Source of the DNA: Planctomycetaceae bacterium
GTDB taxonomy: Bacteria; Planctomycetota; Planctomycetia; Pirellulales; Pirellulaceae
DNA: 64,000 bases
Reading direction: 5' to 3'
Assembly (NCBI GenBank): GCA_020638975.1
Contig: JACKHN010000011.1
Span: 248,001 to 312,000, forward strand
Shown: positions 42,107-49,138 of the stretch, piece by piece
How positions within the stretch are numbered: the stretch's first letter is position 1
How the letters are laid out: each line of letters begins with the position of its first letter
Translations under genes and position numbers: made by a program
The notes under the pieces: model-generated
The model's database searches: none
Seen by the model: the letters and a program-made list of their open reading frames with translations, nothing else
Told to the model about the DNA's origin: nothing

Positions 42107-43405
42107 ATGGATGAAGAACGATTGGCACAGAACCTCAGTCGGGTTCCCACTGCCGAGATTCGCAGCGCACAGTTTCGCACCGCGCAATGGCGTGCGCTAT
42201 TGGCAACGATGTTCTGCTACCTGTTTTTCTATACCGGCAGGCAGACGTTCGGATTCGCGATCCCGGGGATACAGCAGGAGTTAGGCCTATCCAAGGCAAC
42301 CTTAGGCTGGGCCAGTGCAGCGTTGTTGTGGTCTTATGCCTTGGGGCAATCGATCAATGGCAACCTGGGTGACAAGTTTGGCGGTCGTCGGCTGATGAGT
42401 CTCGGAGCAATCTTGTCGTGCCTGCTGAATTGGGCGGTCAGTTTCGGGACTAGCTTTGCCAGCCTTACGATTCCTTGGGCGATCAATGGCTACGCTCAAT
42501 CCATGGGATGGGCACCGGGAAGTCGCGTACTCTCCAATTGGTGGCCTCAGTCCGATCGAGGAAAAGTGTACGGGGCCTATGTATTCGCCGCGGGAATGGC
42601 CTCCGTTTTAGCATTCGCCACATCGACACTGATTCTGGAATTCGATCTGGGCTGGCGCTGGATATTTCGGCTGCCCGTGTTGTTGTTACTTGTCGGGGGC
42701 GTCACCTATTACGCCATTGTGCGCGATCGTCCGGAAGACCTAGGATTCCCACCGTTACCGGAAGGCGGCTGCGAAACGTCACTTGACACTCAGGCTGAGC
42801 CTGAAGCCACATCGGTGGAGACTTCCTGGCAACGATACCAGCACGTCTTGTCTAATCCACGTTTTCTGATTGCGAGCTTCGCGATCGGTTTTCAGAACAT
42901 GGCCCGTTACGGCTTGCTGATTTGGGTCCCGGTACACTTTCTTGGAGAAGACTGGGAGAACTCCGATACGAAATGGATGAGTATTGCGTTGCCGATCGGG
43001 ATGGCGTTGGGCGCAATTGCCAACGGCTGGCTCTCCGATCGTGTATTTCACTCGAATCGATCTCGTGTGATTGGGCTGTTTCTGTTTCTCGCCGCATGCT
43101 GCTCGTTCGCGATGTACCTACTGCCAAAAGACCATTGGTTGGGCATTCCCATGTTGCTGCTGGCAGGTTTCTTTGCCTATGGCCCTCAATCCGCGTTCTG
43201 GGCGCTGTGTCCTGACCTGCTGGGGCGCGAGCGAGCCGGCACAGGCACAGGAGTGATGAATACAGTCGCGTATGTCTTCGCTGGTCTTGGCGAGCCGTTG
43301 ATCGGTTGGATCATCGAGTCCAACGATGACACGTCGCTGGTATTCGGTGTCGTAGCGGCAGCTTGCTTAACTGGGACGTTGATTTCTCCGTTGATTCGCC
43401 GGTAG
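42107..43405 (+). CDS. MFS transporter, organophosphate/phosphate antiporter-like
   Basis: A 432-residue MFS protein with 12 predicted membrane helices. FYTGRQTFGFAIPGIQQELGLSKATLGWASAALLWSYALGQSINGNLGDKFGGRRLM is close to the OPA group (GlpT, UhpT), which exchanges organic phosphates for phosphate. It is divergent from the phnX-dehydrogenase pair with 162 bases between them. The neighbour genes suggest import of a phosphonate such as 2-hydroxyethyl- or 2-aminoethylphosphonate, but that is inference. Confidence 0.87.
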   Translation: MDEERLAQNLSRVPTAEIRSAQFRTAQWRALLATMFCYLFFYTGRQTFGFAIPGIQQELGLSKATLGWASAALLWSYALGQSINGNLGDKFGGRRLMSLGAILSCLLNWAVSFGTSFASLTIPWAINGYAQSMGWAPGSRVLSNWWPQSDRGKVYGAYVFAAGMASVLAFATSTLILEFDLGWRWIFRLPVLLLLVGGVTYYAIVRDRPEDLGFPPLPEGGCETSLDTQAEPEATSVETSWQRYQHVLSNPRFLIASFAIGFQNMARYGLLIWVPVHFLGEDWENSDTKWMSIALPIGMALGAIANGWLSDRVFHSNRSRVIGLFLFLAACCSFAMYLLPKDHWLGIPMLLLAGFFAYGPQSAFWALCPDLLGRERAGTGTGVMNTVAYVFAGLGEPLIGWIIESNDDTSLVFGVVAAACLTGTLISPLIRR

Positions 43406-43618
43406 CAGCGTTCGAGAGAACAGCAGGTGTGAGCGATTGGTCGCGGACCGCCTTCCCTTTGAACTAGCTCAGCAGCGCTCGCAGCAGTTCTCCTCACCCT
43501 GGCTTCCCACGACCGAATTGGCCGAGATCGCCATTCCAGCAGCAGTCCGATCCGAGGACTTGACAACCTCTGATAATTGTATCACACTACTGCAACAGTT
43601 GTACTATTGGAGCTTGCA

Positions 43619-44029
43619 GTGCATATCGAGATTTCTTTGCAGGATGGTGTGCCGATCTATCGCCAGATCGTAAACCAAGTGAAGTATCTCATTGCGTCGA
43701 GACAACTCGACCCGGACGAGGAATTGCCACCCATCAGAGCACTCGCCGAACAACTGTTGGTAACTCCCAACACGATCGTGAAAGCTTACGGCGCGCTTGA
43801 AGCGGAAGGGATCGTTTACAAACGACGAGGTGCCGGGACCTACGTCGCGGAGGTCACCTCGCGACTAGCTCGGAAGGAACAGAAAAAGATTCTCGCCCAG
43901 CGTGCAGACGCGTTGCTCGCCGAAGCCAAGCAATTGAGCTTCACGTTCGAAGAAGTGATGGAACTGCTTCAGTCACGTCAGGATGTACTCAACAAAGTGC
44001 TCTCCAAGGAGAACAGCGATGTCGGATAA
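43619..44029 (+). CDS. GntR family regulator, YtrA-type
   Basis: A 136-residue protein: a winged-helix GntR domain (PIYRQIVNQVKYLIASRQLDPDEELPPIRALAEQLLVTPNTIVKAYGALEAEGIVYKRRGAGTYV) and a short helical tail of about 55 residues, as in the YtrA subfamily that controls ABC transporters. GTG 43619 is chosen because GGAG sits 6 bases upstream. It overlaps the next gene by 11 bases. It probably represses its own operon; a TTGACA at 43560-43565 lies upstream, but no clear -10 or operator could be identified. Confidence 0.85.
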   Translation: MHIEISLQDGVPIYRQIVNQVKYLIASRQLDPDEELPPIRALAEQLLVTPNTIVKAYGALEAEGIVYKRRGAGTYVAEVTSRLARKEQKKILAQRADALLAEAKQLSFTFEEVMELLQSRQDVLNKVLSKENSDVG

Positions 44030-44924
44030 AGTGATTGAAGTTCGCGATCTGTCGCGACGCTTCGGGACGACACTGGCTCTTGATGGCATCCGCCTCGAAG
44101 TGCAGCCTGGACTTGTGTATGGATTGGTCGGAGCCAACGGTGCCGGCAAGACGACGCTCATCAAACACCTCCTGGGATTACTGCGAGCGAAGCAAGGAAC
44201 GGTGAAAGTCTTCGGGCTGGACCCGGCGCAACATCCGGTCGAAGTGTTGCAGCGAATTGGCTATCTGTCGGAAGAACGCGACTTGCCGGAATGGATGCGA
44301 ATCGACGAGCTGATGCGTTACACGCGTGCCTTTCACCCAAACTGGGACCAAGCCTATGGGCTGGAGTTACTTGAACTCTTCGGGCTCGATCCTGCCAAGA
44401 AGGTGAAACATCTTTCCAAGGGGATGCGGGCGCAGGCCGGGTTGATCGCGGTCGTGTCACATCGCCCGGACTTGTTGCTGTTAGATGAACCCTCAACGGG
44501 CCTCGACGCAGTTGTACGACGAGACATCTTGAACGCGATCGTTCGCACGGTCGCCGATGATGGACGGACGGCGATCTTCTCGTCGCACCTCTTGGATGAA
44601 GTCGAACAGATGTCGGATCATGTCTTCATGGTCGACGGTGGCAAGCTCGTGCTGGAGGGTAGCCTCGACGAGATCAAAGAGAGCCACCATCTGCTCGTAT
44701 TGCGATTTCCCCGTGCATGTGAAAGGCTGCCTCCGATCGAAGGCGTCCTGTCCGCAGAGGGCTCAGGAAATACGTGGAAAGTTGTCTGTAACGGTGCGGC
44801 GGGGCAAGTGCGCGAGGCGGCGCAGGCCATGGGGGGCGAGGTAACGCTTTCCCGCGGTGCCTCACTGCAAGAAATATTTGTCGCGCGAGTGGGCCGAGAT
44901 CGACTTAAAGCATCACAGGAGTGA
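44019..44924 (+). CDS. ABC transporter ATP-binding protein
   Basis: A 301-residue ABC ATPase: Walker A GANGAGKTT (about 38-46), signature LSKGM (about 132-136, a variant of LSGGQ), Walker B LLLLDEPSTGLD, and FSSHLLDEVEQMSDHVFMVD as H-loop. A C-terminal extension of about 80 residues is common in exporters. AAGGAG precedes the ATG within the GntR gene. Its stop is 3 bases before the permease start. The three-gene unit resembles YtrA-regulated export systems of Gram-positive bacteria. Confidence 0.92.
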   Translation: MSDKVIEVRDLSRRFGTTLALDGIRLEVQPGLVYGLVGANGAGKTTLIKHLLGLLRAKQGTVKVFGLDPAQHPVEVLQRIGYLSEERDLPEWMRIDELMRYTRAFHPNWDQAYGLELLELFGLDPAKKVKHLSKGMRAQAGLIAVVSHRPDLLLLDEPSTGLDAVVRRDILNAIVRTVADDGRTAIFSSHLLDEVEQMSDHVFMVDGGKLVLEGSLDEIKESHHLLVLRFPRACERLPPIEGVLSAEGSGNTWKVVCNGAAGQVREAAQAMGGEVTLSRGASLQEIFVARVGRDRLKASQE

Positions 44925-44927
44925 CCC

Positions 44928-46616
44928 ATGCGAACGCCCCTTCAAGCCGTCCTCTGGGAACTTTGGCGTACCAGCCAGCTGCAATTGCTCCTGGTCTTTG
45001 GCTTTCAGTTTGCCATCGTGCTATTGATGTATAGTGCCGTGTTCGACGGCAGAAACTCGGGTGAGGCCACGGTGCAAGTGTTGTGTGGGATCTTCATCAT
45101 TTTTTCAACGGCGACGAGTGCCTTCTCGCAGTCCTGGAGAAATACATTCGAAACCAACCACATCGGATTTAGCTTTCGGCTCGGCTTTGTTCGTCCGATC
45201 TCGACGACGCAGCTCGTCGCCGTTCCGATGGTGTTCGTCGTGATGGTCGCGCCGCTCTGTTATCTGTTGCCTGCATTGCTCTTCAACTGGCTGATTGGCA
45301 TCACAAGTTACGAGCATTCCGTGCCTTTGCTCGGGCCTTCGCTGCTGGCTGCTTGTATTGCCGCTTGCCTGGTCGCGGTTGCGTGGACGCCGACTACGAT
45401 CGTCGGCAGAGCTTTCGGACTGGTTGCAGTCGGCGGCGGGCTTATTGCGTCGCTTGCGATGTATCATCTTCACGAAGTTCGTTCTGAACCTCTCATCATC
45501 GCGATCGCGAAGCCCGGGTACTTCGACTTCTCTTGGTACGAGTACGCAGCATTGATCATGTTGCCCGCGATTGCGATGTGCGTGACCGTTATCGCCGTCG
45601 ATCGGCAGCGGCATGGCGATCGCTGGCAATTCGCACGCCTTGGGCCGAGGTGGCGTAAGCTCAGTATCCCGGTTCCTGCAAACCGTAGTTGGCATCAGCC
45701 CTTCAGCAGCCCGCTTGCGGCTCAGTGTTGGTTCGAGATGAGAAGGTTTGGCGTCAAGCTGTTGATCTTGGGGCTGTTGGCACCGTTGATCCCGCTGGCC
45801 GTGGTCACTTTCGGATCGTTAGCCTTTGCAGGTCGTGAAGGAGCACCGTGGTTCTGGTTGATCGCCACCGGATTCTGTCCACTGGTTTACCAGATGATTG
45901 GTGCCGATGGCGCGATTGGATTGAGATATAAGCAAGGGGTATTACATTTCTCGGCCTTCGACGCGACGCGAGCCATGCCTAACGACCGTCTAATCGCCAT
46001 CAAGTTGCTGTTGATCTCGCTGTGTTCGTTGGTCGGTTGGTTGTGGATGGTACTGGCTACGGGAGCATACGCGATAATGTCCGGAGAGGTGCAGTGGTGG
46101 GTGCAACTCGGGCAAGCGGTGTCGGCGGCGGTAGGGGAAGTCTCCGTGATCTGGTGGATCGCTGGCGCTTGCTGCCTGGTGTTGCTGTATATCAGCAGCA
46201 CGGCTACGTTGCTGGGGCTGGGAATGTTGTTCCCCTTGTACCCAGGCTTCTTCGTGTTCTCGTTGGTAGCGGCGATTAGTCACCTCGTGCTCGCTATCTG
46301 GGACGCGAAGCACGGTTGGGAACTCCACTACTTTTGGATCAGCGAGGGTTGGCTCTTGGCCGTGGTCATGGTCCTCGGAAGCGGACTCGCGCTGCGAAAG
46401 GCACTGGTGTCGAGATCCCTCGGTAAGCAACTTTTTGTCGGCATGTTCTGCCTGTGGGCAATCTATGTCTCGACGGCAATTGCGATGTTTTTCAGAGCAC
46501 CCTCCGGTGCCTCGATCCCGCCTGTTGTCATCGCGATTGGCGCCGCAGGTCTCCTTGTTCCGTTGGCATCCGCCGCGTTCGCACCGCTGGCCTTGGCGTC
46601 GCACCGGCACGGTTAA
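44928..46616 (+). CDS. ABC transporter permease
   Basis: A 562-residue membrane protein with about 12 hydrophobic segments, with no domain besides the membrane part. AGGAG, overlapping the upstream stop, is its ribosome site, so translation is coupled to the ATPase gene. Substrate unknown; with a YtrA-type regulator a peptide, antibiotic or lipid is more likely than a sugar. A single permease gene implies a homodimer. Confidence 0.8.
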   Translation: MRTPLQAVLWELWRTSQLQLLLVFGFQFAIVLLMYSAVFDGRNSGEATVQVLCGIFIIFSTATSAFSQSWRNTFETNHIGFSFRLGFVRPISTTQLVAVPMVFVVMVAPLCYLLPALLFNWLIGITSYEHSVPLLGPSLLAACIAACLVAVAWTPTTIVGRAFGLVAVGGGLIASLAMYHLHEVRSEPLIIAIAKPGYFDFSWYEYAALIMLPAIAMCVTVIAVDRQRHGDRWQFARLGPRWRKLSIPVPANRSWHQPFSSPLAAQCWFEMRRFGVKLLILGLLAPLIPLAVVTFGSLAFAGREGAPWFWLIATGFCPLVYQMIGADGAIGLRYKQGVLHFSAFDATRAMPNDRLIAIKLLLISLCSLVGWLWMVLATGAYAIMSGEVQWWVQLGQAVSAAVGEVSVIWWIAGACCLVLLYISSTATLLGLGMLFPLYPGFFVFSLVAAISHLVLAIWDAKHGWELHYFWISEGWLLAVVMVLGSGLALRKALVSRSLGKQLFVGMFCLWAIYVSTAIAMFFRAPSGASIPPVVIAIGAAGLLVPLASAAFAPLALASHRHG

Positions 46617-46761
46617 TGGTTTCGAGAGCACTTCATCGGCGGCACGGCCACGATTGCGTGGGAAAACTGTTCGAGCAAATTCAACCGGGCGCTCCGCGTT
46701 CAGTCACAGGAACTTTGGTCTTGCAACACAACCAACGGTACGAAGCCAATTGAGGATTCCC

Positions 46762-47952
46762 ATGCATAAGTTGATCACCATGAACTACGCCATCGCAATC
46801 ATGCTCGCTCTCGCGGTTGCACCTAGCACGTCCCAAGCCAATGAGTTCAACATTACTCAATTTGGTGCCACGCCGGACGACGAGACCGACGACACATCTG
46901 CAATCGAGAATGCCTTGACGGCTTGTGGCGAAGCCGGCGGCGGCACCGTCTTCATTCCTGCAGGCACATTCATCTTGTCGCGTCGTAACAGCGAATCGCC
47001 GATCCTGGAAATGCCATCGAACACGACGCTCTGCGGTGAAGGTGCGGCTTCGATTCTGAAATTCGATCCAGCAGTCAATCAATCCAACTTCTGGCGAATG
47101 ATCGGTGCACCGGTCGAAGGCGGAGCAGCAAATATCGTTATCCGAGATCTGCACCTGGACGGTTCTAATACGCATCAGAAGTACATCAAAGGCGAAACGC
47201 CCGAGCACAACGCAGGTCTCTGGTTCTACAACAAATCGCATGTAATCGAGAACGTCACCGTGATGAATGTGCTGGCCGAAAATTTCTCCGGCGATTGCAT
47301 GGCCTTCTCCTACAACTGTCGTTCGATCACCGTTCGTGACTGTGTGCTGCGAAACTTCATTCGGCAAGGCATTCAAATGGGCGGCAGTCCCGGCTCGCGA
47401 GACTATTTGGTGACTGGCTGCCGCGATCTCGAGCATTCCGTGCAACCGGGCGGCTCGACCATTCACGTCGAGCATGCTCGCGGATTGACCAACGTGATCA
47501 TCGAGAATAATCAGTGCCGAAAGTCGATTTTGGCAGGCGGCGTGGATGGGATGATCATCCGAGGCAACACGGTGACTGGCAAGATCGTGGGCAATGGAAA
47601 CTCAAACCTGGTGATTCGTGACAACGTCGTCAAAGCCAGTAGCAATACCGGCGCTGTCGTTCAACTAGGCTACACGAAGGGCTTGATCTTCCGCAGCAAC
47701 ATCATCGAAGGAGCAGCAAGCAATCCCGTTGGTCTCTATGTGTGGGGCACATCGCGATACAACGACCAGCCTGGCGAGGATGTAATTATTTCGGACAACA
47801 AGATCACTGCGACCGAGACCGCGATTTCGTTAAACGGAACGAAGAACGTTCGCATCCACGGCAACCTGCTGACGGCCCCTCGGCGACTGCTGGAGAAACG
47901 CACGGAGGGTCTGACGTGGGATGACGCGGAGTCTGGTGACTTCAAAGACTGA
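46762..47952 (+). CDS. Secreted right-handed beta-helix protein, pectate lyase superfamily
   Basis: A 396-residue protein with signal peptide (about 1-25). NITQFGATPDDETDDTSAIENALTACGEAGGGTVFIPAGTFIL is the start of the pectate-lyase-3/GH28-like domain, and then short repeats such as VIRDLHLDGSNTH, HVIENVTVMNVLAENFSG, VIIENNQCRK, MIIRGNTVTG and LVIRDNVVK form the helix. Many such proteins are lyases or glycosidases of acidic polysaccharides, but no catalytic residues can be named. ATG 46762 is chosen because the leader begins there. Confidence 0.82.
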   Translation: MHKLITMNYAIAIMLALAVAPSTSQANEFNITQFGATPDDETDDTSAIENALTACGEAGGGTVFIPAGTFILSRRNSESPILEMPSNTTLCGEGAASILKFDPAVNQSNFWRMIGAPVEGGAANIVIRDLHLDGSNTHQKYIKGETPEHNAGLWFYNKSHVIENVTVMNVLAENFSGDCMAFSYNCRSITVRDCVLRNFIRQGIQMGGSPGSRDYLVTGCRDLEHSVQPGGSTIHVEHARGLTNVIIENNQCRKSILAGGVDGMIIRGNTVTGKIVGNGNSNLVIRDNVVKASSNTGAVVQLGYTKGLIFRSNIIEGAASNPVGLYVWGTSRYNDQPGEDVIISDNKITATETAISLNGTKNVRIHGNLLTAPRRLLEKRTEGLTWDDAESGDFKD

Positions 47953-47969
47953 GCACGTACGGTTCGCTC

Positions 47970-48980
47970 TCAGCGTTTCGGGCTCTCATTTGCCTTTGCA
48001 AGGACTGACCGCGTCTTCTGAAAGATTTGGACGCCTTCCCAGGCAATCCGTTGGAGATCCTCGCGATCTTTGTCTGAAAACGCACGTGTGATCGGATCGC
48101 CGTCGCGGTCTTTCGTGCGATCCTCGCCCAGGAACCGAATGTCGGTGATGGACGCGATGGGAAGCCCCTCCGGGCTGCGATCGAACAGCGCAGCGTACAG
48201 GCTGCACGCCGTCAGATAGGCCATCGTTTGGTTTAGGTGTGCGTCGTTGATGAACCGTAGCGTAAGATCAGGCCGCTCGGTCTGACAACGCAACGCGACG
48301 AGCGACATCGGCGCGACGGAGGCGTCGATCTGGTTGGCCAACGCCGCGATCTCACGAGCCTTCTTCATCATCAGTTCCGGATCGGGAGCCGCCTTCAAGG
48401 GCTCGGCGTTTTGAGTCGTCGGTGTCGTTTCGTAGAGAATCACTCGTGCCCCTTGCGCTTTGGCCAGTTCGGAAAACTTCGGTGCGTACTCGGCGTATAG
48501 CGATTCGCTGCCTTCCAAATCATCGCGATAAGATTGCAGCACGATGACGTCCCACTTCGTTCGTTGTGCCTCGAAGTCGGCCAACAGTTGGCGATGGCGA
48601 GCCAATGCACTCTTCGCGTAACCATCTTTGGGATCGTCCTTGACCGCCAACTCTAACGAGGCGATAGTCGCTTCCTGCTCGGATCGGGTCAGAGCATGAA
48701 GCTTGACGATGTTCTGAGTCCCCAGCCGCCAATGGTCGACCAGTCGCCGCCCCCCGTAAATCACGCTCGTTGCGTTGAACGTGAGCTTTGGATTTCCCGC
48801 TTCGGCCATCGCCTTGACGACTTGCGCCAGATTATGCCGAGCCGTGTAGCTGTTGCCGATAAACAGGACATTCAATGTACTCGACTGGGTGGCGTTTTCG
48901 GCGCTGAGGTTCGACCCACTACCAAAGACAAACGCCACCGAAAGACACACGGAGAGAGACCAAAGGTATCGAACGTTCAT
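47970..48980 (-). CDS. Secreted SGNH-like hydrolase
   Basis: A 336-residue protein with a leader (about 1-25) and VLFIGNSYTARHNLAQVVKAMAEA, block I of SGNH esterases with a Ser in GNSYT. WDVIVLQSYRDD, RVILYETTP and a late FINDAHLNQTMAYL segment, with Asp and His, complete the likely triad. Substrate may be an acetyl or other sugar ester. It converges on the beta-helix gene, with 17 bases between the stops, and is divergent from the 978-residue dehydrogenase-like protein. Confidence 0.8.
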   Translation of the reverse strand: MNVRYLWSLSVCLSVAFVFGSGSNLSAENATQSSTLNVLFIGNSYTARHNLAQVVKAMAEAGNPKLTFNATSVIYGGRRLVDHWRLGTQNIVKLHALTRSEQEATIASLELAVKDDPKDGYAKSALARHRQLLADFEAQRTKWDVIVLQSYRDDLEGSESLYAEYAPKFSELAKAQGARVILYETTPTTQNAEPLKAAPDPELMMKKAREIAALANQIDASVAPMSLVALRCQTERPDLTLRFINDAHLNQTMAYLTACSLYAALFDRSPEGLPIASITDIRFLGEDRTKDRDGDPITRAFSDKDREDLQRIAWEGVQIFQKTRSVLAKANESPKR

Positions 48981-49138
48981 ATCTAGAGTGCCTTTCTTGG
49001 TTCTAGAATTCATGGAGTGCATGCTAATTGCGTCTGATTGCCGGGGGTTCTGATTGAGGAGGCGAAGGAAAGAACTTACGATAGCCCAAACGAATAGGGA
49101 CAACAATTAAAGCGGTCGCAGAAACTGGGGAGTGTGTT

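Noticed and set aside
43560..43590. Sigma-70 promoter before the GntR gene
   Set aside because: TTGACA is present at 43560, but no -10 box lies at 16-18 bases; planctomycete promoters often depart from this pattern.
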